Under the pieces are notes generated by a model that saw only the letters and a program-made list of their open reading frames with translations, made no database searches and was not told where the DNA came from. This document shows, piece by piece, positions 24,555-36,200 of a stretch of DNA of 64,000 nucleotides (positions are counted from its first letter, which is position 1; the number at the start of each line of letters is the position of its first letter). A program made the translations under genes and the position numbers. Origin of the DNA: Bidens hawaiensis (lineage: Eukaryota > Streptophyta > Magnoliopsida > Asterales > Asteraceae); assembly GCA_021521415.1 (NCBI GenBank), contig JAIQDT010000673.1, forward strand, positions 620,001 to 684,000, given 5' to 3'.

Positions 24555-24840
24555 TCAAGTCCCGGATCGATAATCAAACACCAAGTAAACGAATAACTCT
24601 CGTTTATATTAATCATAAAATATAACTCAAAAAACTAACTACAGCTCTCAAACCCTAATTCGATTTGACTCTTGATGAACCCTAACTCGGTTGCACCAAC
24701 TTCTGATTCTAATGTCTAACCATAACTCGGTTTGTATAGACTAACCTAACTTCCTATCCAAGACATTACCAAATATAATAAACCCTTAATAATTCTTGGG
24801 TTGGGCCCTACATTCGGGCCAAACAACAATTGAGCCAACA
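24555..24840 (-). repeat. Copia 5' LTR
   Basis: In element orientation it runs TGTTGGCTC to CTTGA. It is 27 bp longer than the 11.6-kb copy, mainly through one indel near 24660-24690. Confidence 0.88.
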
Positions 24841-24845
24841 ACGTT

Positions 24846-25945
24846 CGTATATTTTGTGTGTAATCAAAGAGGCCTAAACCAACAATTACAACGGGCCTGA
24901 CCCGTAGGCAACTAACATGTTCACCTTATCTCAAAATCTCTTAAATGGATGGCTAAGCAATGGATGCCATGTAACCTTTTGATGGCGTGATTGGCTAGGT
25001 ACCACCTGTTACCTGTGGTAAAGGTAGCAAATAACTTTATTCCCAAAAGTATCTAGTTGACATGTGGCTGTAGAAAAATCTGTCTTTTCAGCTAATTTTG
25101 GTTTCGGTATCCAAGTGAGGAAAAACATGTCAGTCATATTCAAAATGGTTTGTCAAAACTGAAGTTTGACAGTTTTTTAAAGCCGTAAGTTTGGCATGGC
25201 AAGTCAATGCCAAAAATTCAACAATGAATGAAGAGTGTCCATCCTTGGGGAAACCAGTAATTTCCACGTGGAAGGTGTGTCCATGGAATCGATTGAAGGA
25301 GAAAATTGATCTTTGTAACCGAAACCAAATTATCGCAAGAATGAGTTATGAACATGATCACTAAGTGGAAGGATAGAAGTAGGACGATTTCGGGTGATGA
25401 ATAGTCAATTGCACGTTGAGATCATCATTACAATGAGCGCACCTTTATGCCATGAAGTCAAAAGTAAAGCCTATGTTTTAGGGTGGTGTTGCAAAAATGC
25501 AGCAATGCACGAACACATGCATGTTTTTGTTGTGGGACAATGTGATGTGGCAAATGCTTGAAGATCGTATCTTTCAATTTGTTTAGATGCTTTGAGTTTA
25601 CTCGCTACTCAAGCGTCTCATCAGGCATACTCTCAATGTATAAGTAAAGGCATGCAATAGAAATGCTTACACTTCTCTCATACCACTCAGCATGTGTTAA
25701 AGGCACTCCGACCACTTATGAGTCCATGGATTACCACTGTAATGACACATATCAATAAGTAGGTTGGAGTGGCTGACTCTCACAAGACTAGGGGTGCCGT
25801 ACAAGGCCTCCAATGACGACTCTGATACTCCAATAATTTTTATTTTATGGAATACAAGTAAAACTTCAGAGCACATAATTGTTTAAATAAAAAAAATACA
25901 CGACGGATTCTTGATAGCTTTTGACAACGAATTTGAAATGCCTAA
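24846..25945. other. Intergenic 3' flank of the lipase pseudogene, nothing recognised
   Basis: No ORF with a recognisable domain and no terminal repeats were found. The part next to 25946 presumably held the 3' UTR of the paralogous lipase. Confidence 0.5.
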
Positions 25946-27509
25946 TTAATTTACTTTTTTGACACCATTGGTTGAATTATCGGCTGATGAAGTAATGAAG
26001 AGTTCAGGTGAACCAAGTCTAGTAAGATTAACATAATCTGGCGGACCGTGTGCTGGTATTCCCGCAATCAAAAGTCCGATCACTCTCCAGCCTCTGCAAG
26101 TATATGTTTCACAATATTCCGGTCCCCTTTGATAATACATTATAAAGCTCCTCACCAACTCCCAAAACGCATTTGCAAACATGGGTATTATAGCCAATAT
26201 TGAGAAGTAGTTCTTGTTTGGTTCTTCAGGGAGCACCTAGAACATGTAAAAACCATTAAGGGTTAGTTTAAATGACACACTGATCACAAAAGTTGTTTAT
26301 TTTTGGTCACAGGTTATGGATTATTTACCTGACCCTTGTAGAAGCTATTGTAATAATGACAGTCACCAAAATGCTTGAAGTATACATCCGAACTATCAAA
26401 GGGTACTCTAGGCACCAAATCGTTGCAATAAACAAACCTAAGATACCTTGAACCATGACTTGTCAACACCCCTTTCATGTATTCACCAAATTCATGATCT
26501 CCAACCCTAGGTTGTCCAAATGTGTACACCCCTTCGAGTCTCGATAACAAATCAGTCTCTTTATGGTGAGCCAAAACAGCTGGAAAGAGTACAGATAACG
26601 CCGCTCCTAAACTATGCCCGGTTACCAAGAACTTAGCATTTGGGTTGTTCTTAAGACGTTCTCTAAGCGTTTTTCTGATCTCGTAATACGCGTATGTTTT
26701 GTCTTTGGTTGGTTGAATGTCGATCGGCCATCCTTCGCTCTTTTGTAATCCAAGAGCTTTCAAGAAGCCGGCATGGACCTTGCCTATACCAGGGAGCTTG
26801 TACCATGATAGATCAACATCAGAAGACCAGTCAATAGCATTGAAAGGTGACGTGCCTCTGAAGGAAACACCCATGAGCTCAAAATCTCCGTACTTACCAC
26901 TCCACATGAACCCTTGTGTCGTGTTAACCTCTTCATAATCTGCAATAAAACTAATTGATCTTGATTATTTTAGTTCAGTAACTTCCAACATACTTCTTAA
27001 TATACATTGAATGGTTGTAAATAACAAAGTATGTTGCATATATTATATGGCTGGCCTGTTTTAGTAATGAGCAATATAACCTCTATTCATTAAATGGTTG
27101 TATAAAAGTGTGTCATATAAATAGCTTAAAACGAAAAGTTAATTTTGTGAAAAGATCGATCGTGACTAATTACCATTGTAACAGCTGAAGAACCCCCAAG
27201 AATTCCATCTGCGATCAGGTCAATCGATCAGTTAATTACCAGTATGAAATTATATTTATATATATAGTAATTAATCATATGAAGTTGGCGATATCGGTTA
27301 AATTAAGTTGCGAACCTTCCAATGTTTCTCGACAGTTTCTTTGATACACGCCTCATTTTCGTACGCAGATTTAGCAGCCATAATAGCAAGGGCGCTCGTG
27401 TACCTGGGATCGTCATGCTCAATTCTATTGTCTAGATCCCATCGTATGTCCCATAGCCCAATTGCGGTCAAGTACTCCCGTGACTCGTTATTAGGAAGTA
27501 CCGCTTTCC
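25946..27509 (-). pseudogene. Lipase 2 (OBL1-type), exons 2-5
   Basis: This is the paralogue of the 2722-5591 lipase. Exons are 27509-27316 (194 nt, same length as lipase 1), 27208-27174 (35 nt against 34), 26939-26329 (611 nt, same) and 26236-25946. Core motifs are kept: SFRGT, TGHSLG, NDLVPRVP and AHGPPDY. Exon 3 has one extra C in a C run (27191-27196 region). It shifts the frame, so that splicing to exon 4 gives an immediate stop. Exon 1 lies at 46450-46786 and itself has a stop. The long exon 4 and 5 frames remain open, so decay is recent. Exon 4 has an in-frame ATG (26905-26907) that could start only a truncated product. Confidence 0.9.
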
Positions 27510-28243
27510 CTACAATGCGTCCGCTGGTTAATGATATTATCAATCACTTGAATGAAAATAATATTAGATTTGTTATAGTACCAACTGTTTAAACTTTGTG
27601 AGGCATATATAAATATAATAAAATAAAAACAACAATCATAAACGTGGACAAAAACGTCAAGACGATTTGCTGGACTTTGACTTGAAATAATTCAGAAATC
27701 ACAACTTTAGCTAACCACGGATCAAAGTAACATGAATTATCCGATTTGGCACATTAGTTGAATGAGTCATAAAGTCTAAAAAAATTAAAATACCGGAAAT
27801 ATTAAATGCCCAATACATTAAAAAAAAAGTAACTTCAATGCAGGCCCGGCTCAACAAGACCTAATCGTAACAAGATTTGTGCCTTTTTCATTATAATTGT
27901 TAAGAAAAAAAATTGCTTACTATAAGTTTTGAACCCGTAATCTATACTTTAATAACAACTAAGTCTGTCACCACACCAATACATGACTTTGAGTTTATTT
28001 TACCCATTATAATAAATCTATATGTAAAGTTTTTTTAGACTTGAAGGCCTTAATTAAGTGTGAGCCTAAAACCCTAATTTTCGTTGTCCACGAGTACCCC
28101 ACCCCTGCTTCAATGAAAAGGAACCTATCTGTCATGATTATAATATCTTCACAAATATATTTTATGTTCCACGTTAATAATTCACTAACAAATGACAGAT
28201 CATAAGCAACATACAATGCTCCAATTAAGATCTCTTAGATAAC

Positions 28244-29273
28244 TGAAGAAACACTAATCGACCCCGGGCAGATTACGGATAATCTGGTGGTTAAATAGAT
28301 GTTTCCCACGAGGGGTTAGATCCGGCGAAGATGGTTCTTCTGATAACCAGCAAAACCGACACCGTGAGCTCGTCACTGAGAAGGGGGGGGTACCTCCTTG
28401 TGACCACCCTCCGGCGTGAGAATCAGACTAGATTGCTCTTAAATATAAGTGTATATTAAGAGAATGACTAGAGCAGATATCATGTAATATATCAAGATAC
28501 GAGATATGAGATAAGATGATACCATTGGAGTATTTATAGCCGAAGGTAGGTTTCCAAGCAGGTATAGCCGGCTGAATAGTGTTCCTGTTCTGCCAACTGT
28601 GGGCTACGCACATGCCATGCTGGTGGTTGGTGGATAGGCAGCGGCTGATAGTGACCAGGCCGGCTGTGTACTATTCCTGTTCCACCAACTGCAGGCTATG
28701 CACGTCCTCCGACAGGTTGGTGAGTAGGCAGCGGCTAATAGTGACATACAGTACAAGAGCGTGCTGCTCGTCATACTGTTGTCAGTGAGCTGTCGTATCT
28801 TTGGTCAGATCTTTTGTCCATACCTCGTCAGGTACAGTACAAAAGATCCTCCAGTATCGTACGGACTGGCTCATTTGGGCGGGAGTATTCCCGGCTTTGC
28901 TCATTCCTTCTTCAGGTGACATTACTGAATTATTTTGAGAGTTTAGTGCCTTGTGCGTGTAGCCTTGCTGCGCGGGTAGCCTTCCCTGATGACTAGTATC
29001 CGCTACTGCGGGAACAGGCGGAGTACGTCGACCATTGGGAGGCGTTTCCTGCGGGGACAGCTTGCGTACTACGCGTAAGGACGTCACGTCTCTGAGCATG
29101 GTGGGTCCTGCGGATCCAGTTGGTCTCTGCGCAGACGTCCCTTTAAGTTAAGTGTTGCGGGTTCAACCGCGCAGACGTCCGTTAAGGAGTCTTGCGGGTT
29201 CAACTGCGCAGACGTCCCTTTTCAAGGTGAGTCTTGCGGGTCCAACTGGGCTCTGCTGGGACCTACCTCTTCA
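28244..29273 (-). repeat. Tat element 3' LTR
   Basis: It runs TGAAGAGG to GTGTTTCTTCA in element orientation and pairs with 45278-46303. It contains a minus-strand TATA box (28531-28539) and three CGCAGACGTCC motifs near 29125-29220. Confidence 0.93.
28531..28539 (-). promoter_or_regulatory. LTR TATA box pointing at lipase 2 exons 2-5
   Basis: The minus strand reads GGCTATAAATACTCC. The copy in the other LTR is at 45563-45571. Transcription from here would run toward exon 2 at 27509, about 1 kb away, in the sense direction. Use as a promoter is inferred. Confidence 0.55.
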
Positions 29274-29660
29274 AGTCCCCCCAGTCCAATGTTCTCATGA
29301 ATTGTTAATAAGTGAGGTGAACTTTTGGACTTATGCAAGGAGTTTTGAAAAGGGTTTAGTTTTAAGGTTTTCCATGGGGATTCTTCTCGCGGAAGTCCTA
29401 ATGTCACGTGCAGAATTTCCCACTGTTCTGCTTGATCTTTGGGTATGATGCGGGTAGGTCTGTAACCTCCTCGCAAGTCAGGAGCGTTGAGTACCTCTTC
29501 TGTAGATTCTCCATGAGGTTTTGGTAGTTTTGAACATAGTGATCAATTATGTTAAACAACCAATTCCATCTTGGAGCTTCAAACAATCTAGTTCTCGACG
29601 TTCCCGCTATGCGGGGATGTCATTCCCGTTTCCGCAAGCATGGCCCAGAAGATCCTTCTT

Positions 29661-29952
29661 GGTTTCAATTCCCTGCGGAGTGCTAGGTATATGAAGGGTT
29701 TTGCCTTGACACTGTACCCGCACTCGTCTTATAGTTACTTTACTTCCAAGGTATTCCTGGCTTCAATTCCCTGCGGGTGCTAAGTATGTGAAGGGTTTTG
29801 CCTTGACACTGTACCCGCACCCATCTTATAGTTACTTGGTTGCCGAGGTATTCTTGGCTTCAATTCCCTGCAGGTGCTAAGTATGTGAAGGGTTTTGCCA
29901 TAACACTGTACTCGCACATGTCTTATAGTTACTTGGTTGCCAAGCTAAGGGG
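29661..29952. repeat. 97-98 bp tandem repeat, three copies
   Basis: Copies start at 29661, 29759 and 29856 with GGYTTCAATTCCCTGC, then GTGAAGGGTTTTGCC and CTTATAGTTACTT. They lie upstream of the antisense gene promoter and inside the Tat element. Confidence 0.95.
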
Positions 29953-30288
29953 TATAATCCCGCTTACTTTTGAATCTTTTTGAATTTTTTTGAATTTCGA
30001 AGAGTTGGTGAAAGGATAAGAACAGTCTGACCTGTTGAAGGGACGTCAGTGTGGTCTGACGTTTCTTTCACGACGTGCAAGAAGTTATGGCGACGTGACA
30101 GTATATGGTCATTCCAGACGCTTTTCCGGGCGCTTGGGCGCGAGTTTTCGGGCGCGTGACCGCGAAATTTATGGCACGCGTCCTTTCAACAGTTGTTGCC
30201 AGCTTGCTCTTTGCCACGTGTCATAGTTTCATTGCACCTGCGATTTCTCTCTCTTTCGCATTAAATTCATCGCATTAATTGCGATGAG

Positions 30289-30297
30289 TATATAAAG
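30289..30297 (+). promoter_or_regulatory. TATA box of the Tat antisense gene
   Basis: TATATAAAG lies 125 bp upstream of the ATG at 30414. A CACGTGTCA G-box-like motif lies at about 30215-30223 and a CT-rich leader follows. The plus strand is antisense to the retrotransposon's own transcription, so this looks like a separate promoter. Confidence 0.6.
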
Positions 30298-31074
30298 GGG
30301 GAGAGGGTGCATCTTAATCCACACCTTCACTCTTCTTCTTCTAAGCGATTTCCGGCGAATACTCAAACTTTCTGTCGAGCATTCTCCTGAAATCACTTCT
30401 TTAGATCCAAAACATGTCTTCTACTCACGATTTTGAGGCTGCCGCCGAGGAATCTGACGTGCACGTCGAGATCCCGACGTCTACGTCTGATAAAGACGAT
30501 AATAGCACTGCTGGCGAATGCCAGTGTGCTCTTCCCACCGAGCTTTTTCAGTACATCGTCCGGAAGTTCATGCTCGAGCCGTTCGAGCCTGAGTTTCCGG
30601 AGCCACACCAGACGGTGTACGATGCCCCCAAGGGCAAAATAGGGGTGTATGCTGCATTCTTCGTTTATGGGAATCTCAGGTTCCCATTGACGAAGTTTGT
30701 ATACCGTGTCTTGGAGAGGCACGGTGTGACATCTGCCCCGATCCGACCCGACCCAGGTACCCGTTTCTCTGACCCGATCTCTTTCTTTTATGATTTAATA
30801 TTTATTTATACTTATATTTTACTTTCAATAATAATAATATACTTTTCCCTCCCGCCTCTTTCTCTCTCTTTCTTTCCGCCGTTCCGTCCCTCTCCTCTCT
30901 TTCCGCCTTCTTTTCCCTCTTGTCGCCGTCCCGCCCTTAAGCCTTGAACCCTTTCCTTAACTCTTTGCTTGTCCTTTGGTTCTTCCCGCCTAAGGATGTC
31001 TGCAGCTCCACGCGCCAGACTCCTTACATGGAAGCCTGCGTGAAGACATCTTGTTCCTGCGATGCGTGAAGAGA

Positions 31075-31225
31075 ACTCTTCTCGCAGCGCGCTAAGAATG
31101 CATGTTCTTCCCGCAATGCGCTAAGAATGTATGTTCTTCCCGCAATGCGCTTAGAATTCTAGTTCTTCACGCAGCACGCTAAGGATTTGTGATTCTTCCC
31201 GCAGTGCGCTAAGGATTGTTGTGCC
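31075..31225 (+). repeat. 29-bp tandem repeat in LTR U3, five copies
   Basis: Units GCGCTAAGAATGYATGTTCTTCCCGCAAT start at 31089, 31118, 31147, 31176 and about 31206, the last two more diverged. Each contains a self-complementary AAGAA..TTCTT core. The array lies about 400 bp upstream of the TATA box, where LTR enhancers commonly sit. The same array is in the 3' LTR at about 38279-38429. Confidence 0.9.
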
Positions 31226-31606
31226 AGCCTTCGCGCTCGCGCACTCAGCCTTCCCGCGCTTAACCCTTGTATCTTCTGTTTATTCTAGCCGTTTGCTTTT
31301 GTAATGTCTTTTCTTCTGAGCTGTTGACCTAACCTATCTAATGTCTGAATAGTTACTTTCGGCGCAGCATGCGTACCAACCCCATTGGTTGGTAGAAAAA
31401 GTGACTGACATTATCTTTTGAGATCTGCTTTTCCATGCTTTAACCAGTAACTTTATCTGTCCTCTCCCATGCCTTTTTCTGAATCCTGTCAGCCTTTTTC
31501 TCTTTTTCCTTGCTGCCATATCTTTTGATATCTTTTGCTTTTGGAATCTTTTGCTTTTTGAGATCTTTTCCCCTTTTTCTAGGGATTGTGTTCCCTAGGG
31601 TTTCCC

Positions 31607-31615
31607 TATAAATAA
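31607..31615 (+). promoter_or_regulatory. Tekay LTR TATA box
   Basis: TATAAATAA is followed about 30 bp later by a CACACAAAGCAC leader. The copy in the 3' LTR is at 38795-38803. Confidence 0.7.
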
Positions 31616-32631
31616 TAATGTTAATTTCCTAACACTACACACACAAAGCACTTAATCTCTCTTATTCTCTCTTGCTCCTTGCTCTCTCTGCCGTCCTCCT
31701 CTCTGCCTCCGTCTTCCTTCCTGTTCTGCCCTGCTTTTCCGGTAATATATATATATATATAATAATTTACTTATGCTAACTTATAATCAAGACTTAACCC
31801 AATCATTAAAACAATAATCTTGTTTATAGGTTAACTTGTGCTTGTTTAAAGTTGGTTCTTGCTTTATCTATCATCGCATCTTTATCAAGTGAGTAATCTC
31901 GTACCTAATCCCTTTTTGCTTTTAATGTTTTGGGATGTTCATGTGTTCATACAAACTTAGAGTCTTAAACTTGTTTATGAGCTTTAGTCGCGCAGTATCC
32001 CATGTGTTGAGGACGTTTACTTGGCTGTTTATTTGTATGTGTGTATCATTAACCGCTTTGTTCGGCCTATTCCGAAGTTTTCATGGATCCATTAGATGAA
32101 CACGGGAGACCTATCGTTTACGGTTTTCTTTGTTTACACTTGCACAGATGTTTTCTCGTTTTTGTGCTCAATTGGGAGCACGGATTGAACTATGAACTAT
32201 GAGCTATGATCTATTTAGGCTTGATCACAATCTGATTGCACCCTTGTTAAACACCAGACATACACGTGTTGCGCGCAGATTTATTGCTATCTATGTATTG
32301 TATTAAACTTGATTTCTCACCAACACGCAAGTGTTTGACGTTTATTTTAACACATGTTCAGGTTTGCAGTAGTTGTTTTGGAGCTTGTGGACACATAGGA
32401 AGTTTTCTTTATTTTGGACCTAGATTAAAATGTATCAAGACAAGTTATTGCTGTTCGAATATTATGATTCATAATATATTGATTATGTTGGTTTATTTAT
32501 ATCTTATGTATACGTTGCGCATGCGTGAATGAATGTATTTATTAAATATTGACACCCAATAGTGTCACGAGTAATGAAACAATATGTGGCGCCCCGATGT
32601 ATAATCCGCCTTTGGTCGGGGTGTTACAGAT

Positions 32632-32645
32632 TGGTATCAGAGCCA
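32632..32645 (+). other. Tekay primer-binding site
   Basis: TGGTATCAGAGCCA, complementary to initiator tRNA-Met, lies four bases after the end of the 5' LTR. Confidence 0.93.
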
Positions 32646-32869
32646 GGTTGACTTTAGGATAGGTGGTTAGACGTAACGGCCTAGAATACCTAAGAGTCCC
32701 TTCTCGCGCATGAGAGAAATCTCATGTTTGCGCGCTTATTGTTAATTACTCGTTATTTATGAATATGCTCGCACTTGCGCAGTATATGATTTTATGTTTT
32801 ATTCCGCGATATTTCGATTTTTGTGAATTTCGATTTTTATTGATTTTACTTACATATTCGTTTGTTGGG

Positions 32870-33142
32870 ATTGAAAATCCGAAAAGACATGGTGATACAT
32901 GAGTAGTTGATTTTCAATTTCCATTTACGATTATGTTCTGAGGTTGGAGACTTGAAAAGTCATGGTGATACATGAATTGTCGACCTCCAATACTCATTTT
33001 CTTGTATGTTTTATATTGAGGATTGAAAAGTCATGGTGATACATGAATCGTCAATCTCCAATACTCGTTTGCCCGTATATTTTAAATTGGGAATTCGGAA
33101 AGTCATGGTGATACATGAATTGTCGATTCTTGATTCGAATTT
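32870..33142 (+). repeat. Four ~72-bp hairpin-forming repeats in the Tekay leader
   Basis: CATGGTGATACATGA recurs at 32888, 32961, 33032 and 33104 (spacing 73, 71, 72). The sequences on either side differ between copies but are partly inverted to each other in each copy, for example ATTGAAAATC and GATTTTCAAT in the first. Each unit could fold with the constant motif in the loop. It lies between the primer site and gag. Confidence 0.8.
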
Positions 33143-33283
33143 GTTACCTTTATTAAGTCTGCATTTAGGATCATTTATTTTACTTTAACTGTTGACTGTA
33201 ACTGACTCCGTGAAACCAAGCTTTATAAGATTAAAACTTTGCGCTAAAACCAAGATATTAACTAAAATTAAAACTTTTATAGA

Positions 33284-36200
33284 ATGCCTCCGCTATCTCG
33301 CCGATTTCAGAAAAGAGAAGCCTCGCGCATGCGTAGACAGCAACGTTCCCAGGAAATGGCCGCCGCAATAGCCCAAGCTTTGAGCCAAAATAATACCTCG
33401 AGTTATAACATTAAGTCCTTTAACGCGGGTAACCCTCCAAAGTTCACAGGTCTTGAAGGAGCCACCGTGATGCTCCAGTGGCTTGAGAAAATAGAAAACA
33501 CTTTCCTCCACACCCAATGCCCCTCAGACAGACGAACCCTATATGCTTCCAGTGTCCTGGAATCCAGAGCGCTTACATGGTGGAATGGAGTAGCTCATGC
33601 GCGTGGCGCAGAGGCTGCTTCTAGCATGACATGGGAGGAATTCAAGGAAATTCTTACGCGAGAATTCTGCACTCCCAACGAAGTTAAGCGCCTGGAGGAG
33701 GAATTTTGGAATCTTAAGCAGTACAGCGGTGAAGCGCACGAGTACGCGACGCGCTTCCACGAGCTAAGCTTACTGGTCCCTCACCTTGTTACCCCTTCCC
33801 GCCGAGCCATAGAGAAATTCCTTGGGGGTCTCCCCATGGAAATTCAAGATTCTGTATGGGCCAGAAACCCAGTAACCCTCTCTGACGCCATTGAGTTGGC
33901 CGCTGTGCTCAGCGACAACCATGTCAGAGCAGGAACCCTGTTCCTGCGGGGAGCTGAGAAAACCAAACCCACCAAGACTGTCCCTGAACCAACAGAAACC
34001 AAACCTGAACCCTCAAACCGTAACAACCTCAAGCGCAGGCGCAAGGCCTATGCGCTTACCAACCCGCCCATTGCCCAGCAACCCATTTATCAACCCCCAG
34101 TTTATGCGCCTAACCCTCTGACAGCTTACCCAACACCTCCTGTAGTCCATAACTATGCCTTAACCAATCCCGCACTCCCTGCCCCGCCACCTAAGAAACC
34201 TTACACAGGAAATCAACCCTTTTGCCCAACCTGTAGACTTCACCACCCAACCCAAACCCCGTGTCGTCAATGTAACCGATGTGGCCGCGTTGGTCACTCT
34301 GCTGAGTTCTGTAAAATCCTTCCCGCCAACCCAATTGCGCCAACACCACCAGTTTACCCGCAGAACCCACAACCAACATACCAAAACCCACGACCCAGGT
34401 CGTGCTATAACTGCGGTGATCCCAGTCATTTCCGGAACGCGTGCCCGAGACTACAAGTGCAAATCACACAAGCGAATCCGGTGAACCAGATTTCAAACCA
34501 AGTGACGCGTGGACGAGCTTTTAACATAACCGCGCACCAAGCGCAAGCGAATAATGACGTAGTTAATGGTACATTTTTGCTTAACGGATTTTATGCTTCT
34601 ATACTTTTTGATACTGGCGCCGATCGAAGTTTTATCTCTCGCGCCTTCGAGCAGAAGCTTGCGCGACCGCGCAGCGATTTAAAAGAAGATTTTTCAGTTG
34701 AATTGGCTAATGGTGAAATTATTTTAATTAACTCAGTGATTAAAGATTGTACGCTTAACCTTAACGAAAACGATTTTCTGATTGACCTCATCCCCATGCC
34801 TCTTGGAAGCTTTGATGTTATCATTGGTATGGACTGGCTCTCGCATAATCGCGCCGAAGTTATTTGCGCCAAGAAGTTGATTCGCATACCTCGAGAAAAT
34901 GGTGATCTTCATATTTACGGCGAAAAACCCTCCAGTGGTCTTAAACTTATGTCTTGCGCCGAAGCCCAAAGACTCATGCGGAAGAAGTGTATTGCATTTC
35001 TAGCCCATGTGGTTAAACCTGCTGAAGAGAAGAAGCTTCGCGATATCCCTGTTGTGCGTGATTTCCCTGAAGTTTTTCCTGATGATCTTCCTGGTATCCC
35101 TCCCGCTCGTGAAGTCGAGTTCCGTATTGATCTTGTCCCTGGTGCTTCCCCCGTGGCTAAATCTCCTTATCGTCTTGCACCCGCTGAGATGCAAGAATTG
35201 GCAAGCCAACTTCAAGAGTTGACTGCTAAAGGATTCATCCGCCCTAGCTCTTCGCCCTGGGGTGCTCCGGTGTTGTTCGTTAAAAAGAAAGATGGATCGT
35301 TTCGCATGTGTATTGATTACCGCGAGTTGAACAAACTCACCATTAAAAACCGGTATCCCTTACCGCGTATTGACGACCTCTTTGATCAACTCCAAGGTGC
35401 CTCTTGTTTCTCGAAGATTGATCTCCGCTCTGGCTATCACCAGTTGCGCATCCGCGATGAAGATGTTCCGAAGACTGCTTTTCGAACTCGTTATGGCCAT
35501 TTTGAATTCTTGGTCATGTCCTTCGGTTTAACCAACGCACCCGCCGTTTTCATGGATCTAATGAACCGGGTGTGTAGGCCTTTCTTGGATAAATTCGTGA
35601 TTGTGTTTATCGATGATGTTCTGGTGTATTCTAAGACCAAGGCCGAGCATGAGCAACATCTCCGATTGGTGTTGCAAAAGCTTAGAGCCGAGCAGCTCTT
35701 TGCCAAGCTTTCCAAGTGTGAATTCTGGTCTGATGAAGTACAGTTTCTTGGTCATGTTGTAAACAAGATGGGTATTCATGTCGACCCATCCAAAATTGAA
35801 GCAATCAAGTACTGGATTACGCCATCCTCTCCTTCTGAGATCCGTTCCTTTCTGGGCTTAGCTGGTTACTACCGGCGATTCATTTCGAACTTCTCGAAGA
35901 TCGCTTTGCCTTTAACAGCTCTAACGCACAAAGGTAAACCGTATATTTGGGGCTCGAAGCAAGAAGAAGCCTTTCTAACGCTCAAGCGTTTGTTGTGTGA
36001 AGCTCCTGTTCTTGCGCTACCTGAGGGTAATGATGATTTTGTCGTGTATTGCGATGCATCCAACCAAGGTCTCGGTTGTGTTCTTATGCAACGAGGCAAG
36101 GTTATCGCTTACGCATCAAGGCAACTCAAGGTTCATGAAAAGAATTATACAACTCACGATCTCGAACTTGGTGCAGTTGTATTTGCCTTGAAGATCTGGA

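Larger units (their letters stand above)
11556..24840 (-). mobile_element. Copia LTR retrotransposon, degenerate, with nested insertions
   Basis: LTR copies at 11556-11814 and 24555-24840 are flanked by a perfect 5-bp duplication ACGTT (11551-11555 and 24841-24845). The element reads on the minus strand. A primer-binding site complementary to initiator tRNA-Met (TGGTATCAGAGCC) lies next to the 24.5-kb LTR. A G-rich polypurine tract adjoins the 11.8-kb LTR. Gag and protease remnants lie at 13640-12300. Integrase and reverse transcriptase were not recognised. A CACTA element (13735-23929) splits the leader. LTR divergence (several substitutions plus a ~27-bp indel) indicates an old insertion. 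Confidence 0.9.
30725..32628 (+). repeat. Tekay 5' LTR
   Basis: 1904 bp. Features are a CT-rich stretch, a 29-bp repeat array (31075-31225), a TATA box TATAAATAA at 31607-31615 and a (TA)n run near 31745. It carries a 16-bp segment missing from the 3' LTR (near 31545). Confidence 0.97.

Noticed and set aside
32266..32532. 88-codon ORF present in both Tekay LTRs (also at 39454-39720)
   Set aside because: It lies in the LTR downstream of the TATA box, has no known domain, and is present twice only because the LTR is.
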